Notes under the pieces: generated by a model
The model's database searches: none
What the model saw: the letters and a program-made list of their open reading frames with translations, nothing else
What the model was told of the DNA's origin: nothing
Position numbers and translations under genes: made by a program
Part shown: piece by piece, positions 1 through 8,561 of the stretch
Numbering within the stretch: the stretch's first letter is position 1
How the letters are laid out: each line of letters starts with the position of its first letter
NCBI RefSeq assembly: GCF_001542815.1
Contig: NZ_CP006992.1
Coordinates: 5,371,451 to 5,435,450, forward strand
From: Methylobacterium sp. AMS5
Lineage (GTDB): Bacteria > Pseudomonadota > Alphaproteobacteria > Rhizobiales > Beijerinckiaceae
Direction: 5' to 3'
DNA length: 64,000 bases

Positions 1-297
1 GCGCCGACGCTGATGAAGCTGCCGAACCGCATCGCCGTGACCGGCTTCACCGCGACGGCCCGTCCCGGCACGCGCGACACCGCCCCGCCCTGGGAGCTCT
101 CGGCCAACCGCGCGCTGAGCGTGCGCGACGTGTTGGCCGGCGCCGGCCTGCCGGACGACCGATTCGCCTCGGTGACGGGCAAGGCGGATACCGAGCCGAT
201 GTTTCCCGACAACCCCTATCTCGCGGCGAACCGCCGGGTCACGGTCACGCTATTGTCCGAGCCGCCGCCGACGCCGAACGGTAAAGCCCTGCCCTGA
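1..297 (+). CDS. MotB/OmpA-like peptidoglycan-binding protein, C-terminal part
   Basis: The reading frame is open from the first base and stops with TGA at 295-297, so this is the 3' end of a gene that begins left of the window. The visible part resembles the end of an OmpA/MotB domain: a WELSANRA helix, then a GKADTEP stretch, and the closing NRRVTVTL strand with the paired arginines typical of peptidoglycan-contacting OmpA domains. The tail after that strand is short and proline rich. By family knowledge this domain anchors a flagellar stator or envelope protein to the wall. The WELS motif favours MotB over a porin, but the membrane segment that would settle this is outside the window. Confidence 0.8.
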   Translation, partial: APTLMKLPNRIAVTGFTATARPGTRDTAPPWELSANRALSVRDVLAGAGLPDDRFASVTGKADTEPMFPDNPYLAANRRVTVTLLSEPPPTPNGKALP

Positions 298-318
298 GGG
301 CGCCCCCGCCGACCGCGT

Positions 319-840
319 CTACTTGGCCACCAGCAGCGCCCAGTAGACCTTGTATTTGGAGCCCGGCGCGTAGGCGGTGGCGATGCCCATCCGCGTCGCC
401 TCGGGAGACAGCATGACGGCCCGGTGCGGAGGGCTGTCGCGCCAGCCTGAGAACGCTTCCGCGAGCGTGTGGTAGCCCGCCGAAAGGTTGGCATCCGCCC
501 CGTCATAGCCGAGCCGGGTCACGGCCGCGCGCACGGTTTGACTCCTGCTCGGACGGTCGGAGGCCGCCATGGCCGCGGCCTCGGTCTCGGCCAGGCGCTG
601 CAATTCGGGATCGATGACGAGCGGGGCGGCGCCGTTGTTGCGGCGATAGGCCGAGATCATGTCCCGGGCTGCCGCCGTATCCACCGCGGTGCTGCCAGTG
701 GTGAGCGGCAGGTACATGCTCGGCAGCCCGGTGGTGTCGGGCGTCATCGTCCGCGCGCAGCCCTGGAGCAGGGCAACGAGCGCGAGCGCCGCAGGCGCGG
801 TGATGAAAGTCCTGTGTCCGAGAGTTTGACGTCCGAGCAC
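319..840 (-). CDS. CAP/SCP-domain lipoprotein
   Basis: This 173-residue protein has an N-terminal hydrophobic segment ending in LLQGC, which looks like a lipobox, so it is probably a periplasmic lipoprotein. Residues about 50-170 match the CAP (cysteine-rich secretory/SCP/PR1) fold: a helix beginning ISAYRRNNG, the LQRLAETEAAAMA helix, a central HTLAEAF segment, and SPPHRAVMLSPEATRMGIA near the end, which corresponds to the family's H-x-x-N-L motif. No ATG is available in frame at the 5' end; the GTG at 838-840 is preceded by GGAAAG about 8 bases upstream and is taken as the start. The gene converges on the MotB-like gene. Substrate and function are unknown. Confidence 0.8.
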   Translation of the reverse strand: MLGRQTLGHRTFITAPAALALVALLQGCARTMTPDTTGLPSMYLPLTTGSTAVDTAAARDMISAYRRNNGAAPLVIDPELQRLAETEAAAMAASDRPSRSQTVRAAVTRLGYDGADANLSAGYHTLAEAFSGWRDSPPHRAVMLSPEATRMGIATAYAPGSKYKVYWALLVAK

Positions 841-966
841 GACAACGGCTTTCCGGTGAGCAGAGGGATGAGGTGGCCCCTGCCCCCGGTAAACTCAAGT
901 GTATCGGTGCTGCCGGCCCCCGATATCCTCAGCGCCGGCGCCGTTTCTTCCGAAGGACGCGCCTGC

Positions 967-3696
967 CTATCCGTGGCGTCGGCGGTTCACATCCTGTGAT
1001 TCGTTCGCTGGGCTATGGGGGGCGGTTTCCTCGGGCGCCGAACTCTTCTTGGCATCATCCGCTCCGGATGCCGCGGGCGCGATCACCTGCGTGGCCGAGC
1101 TGCCGACCGCATGGGCGATCTGACCGAGCGCGTCGCGGACCGGTTCCAGGCCCTGAACCGTGATGAAGCTCGAAGCCGGACCCATCGGCGGGATGAACTC
1201 GGCATCGGCCAGAGTCTTGAACACCGAGAAATTGAGGTCGCTCTGCACCTTCTGGCCGAGGTTGACGTCGACCACCATGGCGACCAGCTCGAACTCCAGG
1301 AAGGGATCGCCGATCTTCTTGAATACCACCCGCGGCGGCGGCTCCTTGAGCACGTCCGGATGGGCCTTGGCGCAGGCGACCATCATCTCGGCGGCCTGGA
1401 CCGGATCCTTGCTGCGCAGCACGCTGACGGACAGGATGACCCGGCCGGTGCGGTCGCCGCGCACGCGGTTCTTCACGATTCCCGAAATCAGATTCGAGTT
1501 CGGCACGATCACGGCCGAGCGGTCGAAGGTCTGGATCTCGGTGGAGCGCACCGAGATCCGCTTCACGATGCCTTCGCTGTCACCGATCAGTACCTGATCA
1601 CCGACCCGGATCGGGCGCTCCCAGAGCAGCAGCAGGCCCGAGACGAAGTTGTTGACGATCGACTGGAGGCCGAAACCGATACCGACGGACAGCGCGCCGG
1701 CGACGATGGTCAGCTTCTCGAGGCTGAAGCCCAGATACGAGAAGGACAGCGCCAGGGCGAGCAGGAAGCCGACATAGCCCGCGACCGTCGAGATCGAGTT
1801 GCGCAGGCCGGCATCAAGGTCGGTCGCCGGCAGATAGGTGTTCTCCAGCCAGCGCTGCACGCCGCGGGTGATGAACACGCCGACCCCGAGGATGCCGACG
1901 CCGTAGGCGATGGACGACAGCGAAATCGTGACGTCGCCGACCTTGAAGCCGAAGAAGGCCGTGCGGATCGAGGAGAACACGTCCGTCGAATCGAGCCCCC
2001 AGGGCGCGAGCGTCAGGAGCGCCGCGACGGCGATCAGCACGACCCGGCCAAAGCCGGTCACCAGCACCGCGATCTGGTTGAGCGAGCGCTTGCGCAGCCC
2101 GGTATTGGCCTGGAGCGTGGTGGCGAGGCGGGTCTCCTCGCACAGCGAGCCGCCGATCAGCACATCGACGCTCATGATGAGGAGCCAGAGCAGGACGAGG
2201 ACGCTCGCGCTCCAGATCAACTGATCGACGAGGAAGGCCGAGAGGGCGACATATCCCACCAAGGGCGCCGCCGCGATCACCGCGACCGCGACCCAGCCGA
2301 GCAACCGCAGCGGCCCACCGATATTGGCCGAGGTGTCGGTGCCGACATAGGGGCCGAAACACTCCTCCTCCTTCTCCGCGGTATCGGCGAAGCGATGGAG
2401 GCCGACGGCGAGCAGCAGCGCGGCCGTGACGGCCCCGATGCCGCGGGTGGCGATGGAGATGGGCAGAGCGGCGTAGATCGCCGAGTTCAGCGCCTCCGTC
2501 GACTTCGACACGGTGATGACCACGGCGATGCTGACGGCGAGCGCGTTGATCCGCCATGCCGCCGCGTCCGAGACCGGCGCCGGACGCCAAGCCGGCTTGT
2601 TGACGGCCAGCAGCGCGTCGGCGGTCGCCTCGACGAAGGCGATGAAGGCGATGCCGCCGAGAATGATGCTGGCGACCGGCAGAAACCGGGCGGGCAGCAA
2701 CTCGGTGACGTCGAGGGCGTAGTAGACGGCGTAGCTGCCTGCGAGCGCGGGCAGCGTGCCGAGCAGGAGCACGCGCCACGCACCCAGAAGCTTGGCCCGC
2801 TTCGACGGTGAGGTGACGTTGATGTCCCGGCGGCCGAGCGCCGGGGCGATGTTACGGCGTCCGAAATACAGGGCGAAGGACAGGCCGAAGGCGAGACCGA
2901 GAATCAGCAGGTTCCACAGGGTGCCGTTGCGGCGGAACAGGGAGACGGTGTCGTCGAAGCCGCTGCGCAGCGAGCTGATGTCCCGTGGAATGTCGGCGGC
3001 GACCCGCATCCACAGGTCTGGGCTCAACAGCGAGGAGCTGCGCTCGAACAAGCCGCGGGTGAAGGCAGCGCGACGGCGATTCGAGATCTGATCGACGATC
3101 TGGTCGCTCTGCACCAGCAGCGACTTGGCCAGCCGCTGGGTGCCGTCGATGTCGTTGACCGCCTGCTCGCGCTCGGCCCGCTCACGGGCGACCTCCTCGC
3201 CCTCCTCGCCCTCCTTCGGCTTCGGGCCGATTTGCGTCAGCCGCTCGCGCGCGGCCTCCAGCCGTGGGCCGAGCAGCTCGATCACCGACCGCAGCCGGTC
3301 GGCGAGCGGGTCGAGCCCATCGCGGGCGCGGGTCAGATCGCCCGCGCCGACATTCTGCCCGGAGATCGCCTTTTCCCGCGCTTCGAGATCCGCCTTGATG
3401 GCGTCGAGCCGGTCGCGGAGCGTTTGCAGCGCTTCCGAGACGGGCACCTTGGGCGCTGCCGGCTTGGGAGCCGGCGCGGCCTGCCCGTCCGCCGCAGCCG
3501 GTTGCCCATTCGCCGGGGGCGCCGCCGTCTGGTGCTTCGGGGCCGGTGCCGACTGAGCGGCCGGCGCTTGCGCCCCGGGCGAACTCCCCTGCCCGACGGC
3601 CGCATTCGGCAGCAGAGCCGCCGCGGTCAGTGCCGCGATCAGAGCCTTGCTGCGCATCATGAGGCGGAGACGGGTGAGAAGGGAGTGTCGTAGCAT
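967..3696 (-). CDS. DUF3772/MscS-family mechanosensitive ion channel
   Basis: This 909-residue inner-membrane protein has three parts. A signal peptide and Ala/Pro/Gln-rich linker (about 1-90) are followed by a periplasmic coiled-coil region of DUF3772 type (about 85-230). Then come roughly ten transmembrane segments (about 260-700) and a C-terminal MscS module. In the MscS module the pore helix carries Gly/Ala-rich packing (GALSVGIGFGLQSIVNNFVSG), followed by the beta domain with RVGDQVLIGDSEG and the conserved VPNSNL. Such large MscS relatives release solutes on hypo-osmotic shock. An internal ATG at 3658-3660 would place the signal peptide directly at the N terminus and is a reasonable alternative start. 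The gene stands alone. Confidence 0.9.
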   Translation of the reverse strand: MLRHSLLTRLRLMMRSKALIAALTAAALLPNAAVGQGSSPGAQAPAAQSAPAPKHQTAAPPANGQPAAADGQAAPAPKPAAPKVPVSEALQTLRDRLDAIKADLEAREKAISGQNVGAGDLTRARDGLDPLADRLRSVIELLGPRLEAARERLTQIGPKPKEGEEGEEVARERAEREQAVNDIDGTQRLAKSLLVQSDQIVDQISNRRRAAFTRGLFERSSSLLSPDLWMRVAADIPRDISSLRSGFDDTVSLFRRNGTLWNLLILGLAFGLSFALYFGRRNIAPALGRRDINVTSPSKRAKLLGAWRVLLLGTLPALAGSYAVYYALDVTELLPARFLPVASIILGGIAFIAFVEATADALLAVNKPAWRPAPVSDAAAWRINALAVSIAVVITVSKSTEALNSAIYAALPISIATRGIGAVTAALLLAVGLHRFADTAEKEEECFGPYVGTDTSANIGGPLRLLGWVAVAVIAAAPLVGYVALSAFLVDQLIWSASVLVLLWLLIMSVDVLIGGSLCEETRLATTLQANTGLRKRSLNQIAVLVTGFGRVVLIAVAALLTLAPWGLDSTDVFSSIRTAFFGFKVGDVTISLSSIAYGVGILGVGVFITRGVQRWLENTYLPATDLDAGLRNSISTVAGYVGFLLALALSFSYLGFSLEKLTIVAGALSVGIGFGLQSIVNNFVSGLLLLWERPIRVGDQVLIGDSEGIVKRISVRSTEIQTFDRSAVIVPNSNLISGIVKNRVRGDRTGRVILSVSVLRSKDPVQAAEMMVACAKAHPDVLKEPPPRVVFKKIGDPFLEFELVAMVVDVNLGQKVQSDLNFSVFKTLADAEFIPPMGPASSFITVQGLEPVRDALGQIAHAVGSSATQVIAPAASGADDAKKSSAPEETAPHSPANESQDVNRRRHG

Positions 3697-4402
3697 CGGT
3701 GTCCTTCGCGGGGGAAACGGGATCGCGTCGGGTTATCGGCGCCAGGGTAGCCTGGCCGGCCGGTTCGCGGATGGTGTCGCGCGCGGCCACAGCCGCCTGC
3801 CCCGCGCTCGACGGGCTCGGTATTCCGCGCCGCCCCTGAGCTAGGGTCATGGCGCGACTTGCCGAGAGGCACGCCGCGACACCTTTTGCAACGCACAACG
3901 GCGCGTCGGCCGGGTCTGTGTGCCCGCGTAATGGGGCAAAAGCGTGCGGAACGGAGCGATGGACGCTCTATTCCAAGGAAAATCATAGGCCGCGACGTCA
4001 CGGACGGTCGGTCCGCCTTCACAAGCTTGTCACGCTGATATTACACTAAGCCGCGATGGACTTGGCCATATCCTCACGCAGCGAGGAGGCGGCGCTGATC
4101 GTCCGCCCCGCCACGCTTCGGATCGAACCGGCACGACTCGCCGGTCGGGGAAGCTGTTGGCGTCAAGATCCCTCCCCACCTTTCGTTTCCCGCCAACCCG
4201 CCCGAGCGCGACGCGCTGAGGCCGTGGGTTCGGCGCGAGCGCGCGCGACAGCCTGCGGACTCGCGGCCGTGCCGGGGCGTCATGCCCTCCGGCACGGTTC
4301 CGAGGCGCCCCCTGGGCTCCGACTGTCGCGGGTACGGCATGGCCCGTCGGACCTTCGGTGTCCGAGGCCGAGGCGCCCGAGGGGCGCCGTCACGAGCAGT
4401 GA
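3697..4402. other. Intergenic stretch without a convincing gene
   Basis: About 700 bases separate the MscS gene from the HNH gene. The frames that stay open here have Arg/Pro-rich composition without recognisable motifs and are most likely chance ORFs in GC-rich DNA. A perfect 7-bp hairpin (4372-4378 with 4382-4388) sits immediately upstream of the HNH gene start. It has no T-run and could shape the 5' untranslated region of that mRNA. No RNA gene or repeat was recognised. Confidence 0.5.
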
Positions 4403-4960
4403 GTGGCGTCGATGATCGATCTGCAAACCCTGGTGCTCAACGCGGATTACAGGCCGCTTTCCTACAATCCGCTCTCGTTGTGGTCCTGGAAGGACGCATT
4501 CACGGCGCTGTTCCTCGATCGCGTCACCCTGGTCGCGAACTACGATATCGAGGCGCACAGTCCGAGCCGATCCCTCAAGGTGCCGAGCGTGGTCGCCCTC
4601 AAGAGCTACGTCGCGCTGGCCCGCAGCCCGGCCTTCACCCGTTACAACATCTACCTGCGCGACACCTTCTCCTGCCAATATTGCGGCCTGCGTCTCCCCT
4701 CGGGCGGTCTGACCTTCGACCACGTCGTGCCCCGCTCACGCGGCGGCCTCTCCACCTGGGAGAACGTCGTGGCGGCCTGCTCGCCCTGCAATCTGCGCAA
4801 GGCCAACCGCACGCCGCACGAGGCCGAGATGCCGTTGCTCAACGAACCGCGCCGGCCGACGCGGCACGAGTTGCACCGGCGCCAACCGGAATTCGACCAC
4901 CGCCAGTACCACCATACCTGGCTCGACTATCTCTACTGGGACAGCGAGCTCGACAGTTGA
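4403..4960 (+). CDS. HNH endonuclease family protein
   Basis: This 185-residue protein has a C-terminal HNH nuclease fold. Two CxxC zinc-knuckle pairs are visible, CQYCG (about residue 92) and CSPC (about 130), flanking the FDHVVPRSRGG beta strand with its metal-binding Asp-His, and the NLRKANR segment supplies the closing helix. The N-terminal 85 residues (VLNADYRPLSYNPLSLWSWKDA) are characteristic of a widely conserved subfamily in Proteobacteria. Its members are often called McrA-like, but their biological role is not settled. The first start is GTG at 4403; an ATG nine bases downstream is an equally plausible start. The gene ends seven bases before the convergent 4968-5225 gene. Confidence 0.9.
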   Translation: MASMIDLQTLVLNADYRPLSYNPLSLWSWKDAFTALFLDRVTLVANYDIEAHSPSRSLKVPSVVALKSYVALARSPAFTRYNIYLRDTFSCQYCGLRLPSGGLTFDHVVPRSRGGLSTWENVVAACSPCNLRKANRTPHEAEMPLLNEPRRPTRHELHRRQPEFDHRQYHHTWLDYLYWDSELDS

Positions 4961-4967
4961 CCACGCG

Positions 4968-5225
4968 TCAGCGCAACGGCTGCGGGGGCTCGTTGAACAT
5001 CGGCTGGTTGGTCGGCCGCGGCACGTAGGCCCGGACGGCGAACCGCTCGACCGGCTGCGACGCGCGGAAGCGCGGGCGCGGATCGCGGTAGGGCATGTCC
5101 GGCGGGAGTGCCGTGACGGCGGGGCGTCTCCTGAAAGCTCCGCCGCGGCTCTCGGCTTGCGCATCCGTCATCGCGATCGACAGGCCGGCGAGCGTCGCGG
5201 CCGTGAGCGGAAGCAGATGGCGCAT
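4968..5225 (-). CDS. Small secreted hypothetical protein
   Basis: This is an 85-residue protein with an N-terminal signal sequence (hydrophobic core LLPLTAATLAGLSIAM, cleavage probably after AQA). The mature part is rich in proline and arginine (PPDMPYRDPRPRF) and has no recognised domain. It lies 26 bases downstream of the outer-membrane beta-barrel gene on the same strand, so the two may be cotranscribed. The start is the ATG at 5223-5225. It is probably real because of the clean signal peptide and its tight fit between neighbours, but its function is unknown. Confidence 0.6.
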   Translation of the reverse strand: MRHLLPLTAATLAGLSIAMTDAQAESRGGAFRRRPAVTALPPDMPYRDPRPRFRASQPVERFAVRAYVPRPTNQPMFNEPPQPLR

Positions 5226-5251
5226 GGCGGCTCTCCGATCTCGGTCGCGCG

Positions 5252-6151
5252 TCAGAACTTGATGGCCGCGCCGCCACGCACGGTGTTCAACTCGGCCTTA
5301 TGGCCCTGGAAGTCGTTGAACAGGACGTATTGATACTCGCCGCGCAGCAGGAAGTTCGGCGTGATGGCGTATTCGAGGCCGCCACCGACGGCGATGCCGA
5401 CCACGGTGACCTTCTTTGTCGCTCCGTGAACCGTGCCGGGCGCTGGGATGCTGCCAGGCGGAAAATCTTGATTGAAACTCGAGTAACCGTAGTTATTGAT
5501 GAATGATTTAGTGGTGCCGGTCTGATTCGACGCGTAAGTCGCGTTATTGTAGCCGTAGTTCTGAACTGTGACCGTGTCGCTTACAGTTGCGCGGCCGACA
5601 GCCGCACCGCCCGTAACGAAGGGAAGGAGATTTCCAAAAGCGTAGCCGAGTCTTCCTCTGATTGTTCCGTAATCTTGGATCTTCGTTCTTGCTTGGCCGT
5701 CCAAAGTAACGGTGGTGAGGAAATCGTCCTTGGTGATCACCCTGCGGCTGATTCGATCGAAAGTATCCCCGCTCCGTCCGAAAAATGTATAGTCTGCCTC
5801 AAGACCCACGACGACATCTTCGAATTGGTAGTTAATGCCGGCAAACACGCCGTAGCTCGCCCCGCCAGAATGAGTAGCGCGTGCAGCGAGATAATGAGAT
5901 GCGCCCATCTCGGACTCCGCGACTGTGTTGCGGAGCGCATTCGCAACGATCGGCTGGAAGGCGTTGTTGAAGCCGAGGGCCGCGGACGAATAGCCGCCAT
6001 GTCCGCCGACATAGAACCCGCTCCAGTCGATGATCGGAGCCGGTGCCGGGTAATCATCGTCGTAGCCGCGCAGCACGCCGTAATCGAGATCGGCGGCGAG
6101 AGCGGGTGAAACCAGAACGGTCGTCAGAAAAGCCAGGGTCGCGATACGCAT
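5252..6151 (-). CDS. Outer-membrane beta-barrel protein (RopB/Omp25 type)
   Basis: This 299-residue precursor has a signal peptide ending ALAAD and then DWSGFYVGGHGGY, the classical opening of the Hyphomicrobiales Omp25/RopB porin-like family. The rest alternates Gly/aromatic-rich strands (INYQFEDVVVGLEADY, GRLGYAFGNLLPFVTGG) and ends with GAAIKF, a C-terminal aromatic residue that is an outer-membrane insertion signal. The open frame reaches further upstream, but the ATG at 6149-6151 starts exactly at the signal peptide and is chosen. Two more proteins of related design follow at 6391-7248 and 7431-8297. The Asn/Tyr/Thr-rich insert near the middle is lower in GC than its surroundings, as expected for exposed loops. 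Confidence 0.9.
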   Translation of the reverse strand: MRIATLAFLTTVLVSPALAADLDYGVLRGYDDDYPAPAPIIDWSGFYVGGHGGYSSAALGFNNAFQPIVANALRNTVAESEMGASHYLAARATHSGGASYGVFAGINYQFEDVVVGLEADYTFFGRSGDTFDRISRRVITKDDFLTTVTLDGQARTKIQDYGTIRGRLGYAFGNLLPFVTGGAAVGRATVSDTVTVQNYGYNNATYASNQTGTTKSFINNYGYSSFNQDFPPGSIPAPGTVHGATKKVTVVGIAVGGGLEYAITPNFLLRGEYQYVLFNDFQGHKAELNTVRGGAAIKF

Positions 6152-6332
6152 CGTCGTCGTCCTCACGCACCGGGCCGTTGCTGCGCCGGGCTGACCCTTT
6201 CGTACTAGTTCGGTAACCTTAATTTTTCGTGCCGGACCAACATTGGATGGCGTCCCGAGATCGTGGATTCGTACCCCTGCCCATCGTTTTCGGCGCGATA
6301 CGCGAGCGTTCGGTGCGTCGGCCAAGACGAGA

Positions 6333-6362
6333 ACGGCGCCCGGGGGTAAGCCCGGACGCCGT
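6333..6362 (-). terminator. Hairpin downstream of the 6391-7248 gene, possible terminator
   Basis: A strong interrupted stem (6333-6338 with 6357-6362, one mismatch, then 6340-6344 with 6351-6355, loop 6345-6350) lies just past the stop codon of the minus-strand barrel gene. It has no T-run on that strand, so it may be a factor-dependent terminator or an RNA-stabilising hairpin instead of a classical intrinsic terminator. Confidence 0.4.
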
Positions 6363-6390
6363 GCGTTCCTCAGGAACGATCTTGGTCGAT

Positions 6391-7248
6391 TCAGTTGCCG
6401 AAGTTCCGAACGGGAGAGGCGAGCAGGCCGTCGGCGAAGCGGTAGCGAAGGCCGACCCGGAATTCGCTGGCCGTCAGATCCTTCACACGGGTGAGGCCGC
6501 CGAACTCGTCCAGTCCACTGCGGATCCGGCCGAGATCGATGTAGCGGTAGGCCGCGTCCACGCTGAAACCGGCACCGATGTCATAGGACAGACCGGCCGT
6601 CAGAGCCCAGGCGAAGGTCATGACCGAGTGGTTGGCGCGGAAGGCGGCGTTGCGCGGTCCCGTGCCCGCGGACCCGTCGCAGCCGTCGATCAGGCATGTC
6701 GTCTGGGTGTAGTTGCGGCTCATCCGCTTGTCGGCGAAGCCGACACCCGCGCCGACGTAAGGCGTGAAGCCGTACCACGTTCCAATGTCGGCGTAGACGT
6801 TGACGAGGCCGGTCAGCACATCGACCTTGCCGGCTTCGAGATTGTAGCCGGTCTCGAACACCGAGCGCGAGGAGTAGCCGCGGAAGGACGAGGCGGCGCG
6901 CTGGTCGATGGTAGCGTCGACGCGCAGCCACGGATTGATCTGGTAGCCGACGCCGCCGCCGTAACCGGTCTCGGAACTCAGGCGCAGCCCGACCAGCGGC
7001 GGCATGCCCGGATCGTTCGGATCGAGAATGGCATCGTCGCGCGGGTGGTCGTACCAGCTCTGCGTGAAGTCGCCGCGCAGGTACCAGCCGCTGCCGATGG
7101 TCACCGGTTCGACTTGGACAGGCGGCGGCGGGGGCGGCGGAAGCAGATCCGCCGCGGCGGCAGGGGATGCGAAGGAGCCGGTCAGAACCCCGAGGAGGGT
7201 GCCGGTCGCGAGCGTGGCCGCCAGCGCCAGACGATGCGATGCGATCAT
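6391..7248 (-). CDS. Outer-membrane beta-barrel protein
   Basis: This 285-residue precursor has a signal peptide (ATLATGTLLGVLTG, cleavage near AAAAD) followed by a proline run (LLPPPPPPPVQVEP) and a beta-barrel. The barrel has the strands GSGWYLRGDFTQSWY, GYGGGVGYQINPWLRVD and TPYVGAGVGFAD, and ends in GLRYRFAD plus a short tail. It resembles the surface-antigen type proteins of Methylobacterium and Bradyrhizobium. The gene at 7431-8297 shares the same layout, including the AADLLPPPPP linker and the GYQINPWLRVDAT strand, so the two are paralogues, probably from tandem duplication. The Pro-rich linker after the signal peptide may span peptidoglycan or protrude into the periplasm. Cargo or binding partner is unknown. 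Confidence 0.85.
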   Translation of the reverse strand: MIASHRLALAATLATGTLLGVLTGSFASPAAAADLLPPPPPPPVQVEPVTIGSGWYLRGDFTQSWYDHPRDDAILDPNDPGMPPLVGLRLSSETGYGGGVGYQINPWLRVDATIDQRAASSFRGYSSRSVFETGYNLEAGKVDVLTGLVNVYADIGTWYGFTPYVGAGVGFADKRMSRNYTQTTCLIDGCDGSAGTGPRNAAFRANHSVMTFAWALTAGLSYDIGAGFSVDAAYRYIDLGRIRSGLDEFGGLTRVKDLTASEFRVGLRYRFADGLLASPVRNFGN

Positions 7249-7379
7249 GGGAAGCCTCGTCGGAGGCGGCGGCAGGAGGGGCCCGCGCCTCGATGACCGG
7301 CAGATTTGCCGATAAAGGTTATGATCGGCTTAACCTTAACCAGCAGGGATCCAGAGATTCAGCAACTTGAAAACAAAAA

Positions 7380-7402
7380 CGGCGCGGAGGGTGTCCGCGC
7401 CG
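7380..7402 (-). terminator. Rho-independent terminator of the 7431-8297 gene
   Basis: A perfect 9-bp stem (7380-7388 with 7394-7402, 5-base loop) lies just downstream of the minus-strand stop at 7431. It is followed on that strand by a T-rich run, the complement of GAAAACAAAAAC at 7369-7380. The geometry is that of a classical intrinsic terminator acting on the minus strand. Confidence 0.85.
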
Positions 7403-7430
7403 TGGCAATACAATCGAAGGTTCGGGAAAA

Positions 7431-8297
7431 TCAGTACTTGCGCACCAGCGGAGGCGGGGGCGCGTAATCGACCGCGGCGACGGCGACCGGGGCGCCGAAC
7501 AGGTAGCGCAGACCGACCTTGACGTCGTGGGCTTCCAGTTCCTTCACGCGATAGACGGTCTTCGGGCAGTCCGGAGCGCAGGTGACGACGCCGGTCGTGG
7601 CCTCGCCCATGTTGAGGTAGCGGTAGGCCGCCTCGAACCTGATGTTCTGTGTCACGGCGTAGCCGAGACCGGCATGAAGGGCCCAGGCAAAGTTCGTCCG
7701 CTCGTTGTGGCGGCCGATACCGTAGCCCCCCTCATACGCGCCGAAGCCCTTGTCGGTCACGCCGCCGAAGCTGTGGTGGGCGACACCGACGCCGGCACCG
7801 ACGAACGGCGTCACGCCATACCACGTGCCGAGATCGACATAGCCGTTGGCGAGGCCGACGATGGAATCGAACTTGCCGCTGGTGACGTTGTAGCCGCCGG
7901 TATCGCCGAAGGTCTTGTCCTCGGCGACGAACGTCCACTTGCTGCGGAAGCGGTACTCACCGGTCGCATCGACGCGCAGCCACGGATTGATCTGATAGCC
8001 GACGCCGCCGCCGATGAAGTACTGGTTGGAGACCTTGTCCTGCACGACGGCGTAGTCGTACGGCTTGGGCGGATGCGAGACGTCCTCGGCAATGCTCTTG
8101 CGCAAGTCGAGCGATCCGTAGCCGCCATCGACCCGAAGGTACCACCCGCCCGCGAACACGTCCGGCTCGGGCAGCGGCTCGGGCATCGGCGGCGGGGGTG
8201 GCAGCAGGTCGGCGGCTTGTGCGAGGCCGGGCACCCCGACGCTCGCGAGGAGCGTGAAGGAGCGCGCCAATGCGAGAATTTTGGTGCGGCGGCGCAT
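7431..8297 (-). CDS. Outer-membrane beta-barrel protein, paralogue of 6391-7248
   Basis: This is a 288-residue precursor. The signal peptide (KILALARSFTLLASVGVPGLAQA) is followed by AADLLPPPPPMPEPLPEP and a barrel that aligns by eye with the neighbouring paralogue (WYLRVDGGYGSLDL, GYQINPWLRVDATGEYRF, TPFVGAGVGVAHH, GLRYLFGAPV). The ATG at 8295-8297 is chosen because it directly precedes the signal peptide; the frame stays open 21 codons further upstream. The C terminus ends PPPLVRKY, unlike the paralogue. The gene has its own terminator at 7380-7402, so it is probably expressed separately from 6391-7248. Confidence 0.88.
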   Translation of the reverse strand: MRRRTKILALARSFTLLASVGVPGLAQAADLLPPPPPMPEPLPEPDVFAGGWYLRVDGGYGSLDLRKSIAEDVSHPPKPYDYAVVQDKVSNQYFIGGGVGYQINPWLRVDATGEYRFRSKWTFVAEDKTFGDTGGYNVTSGKFDSIVGLANGYVDLGTWYGVTPFVGAGVGVAHHSFGGVTDKGFGAYEGGYGIGRHNERTNFAWALHAGLGYAVTQNIRFEAAYRYLNMGEATTGVVTCAPDCPKTVYRVKELEAHDVKVGLRYLFGAPVAVAAVDYAPPPPLVRKY

Positions 8298-8561
8298 TAC
8301 GATTTCCTTGACCCATCGAGCGCGCCGAAAATTGAAGGCCGGCCCGAGATGCGAATGCAAGGATGGTCGATGAAGGTTAAGTCGGACTTAACGTAAAAAG
8401 TTATCCTTGCCGATCCGTTGTCATGATTGGCAAAGCTGCCGGAAAATCAGTGCCATCGCTGCTTGTGCTTTCCGCCGGTGACCGTCCCGGCAGCGGATCG
8501 GTCCCGCCCTTCGCGTCGCCGAGCCGATTCCCGGCTGAGAGCCGTATCCGGCCGGATTGCT

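Noticed and set aside
1015..2811. A 598-codon plus-strand frame antisense to the MscS channel
   Set aside because: It has typical shadow composition (Asp/Arg/Gly/His), no motif, and lies fully inside a well-supported gene.
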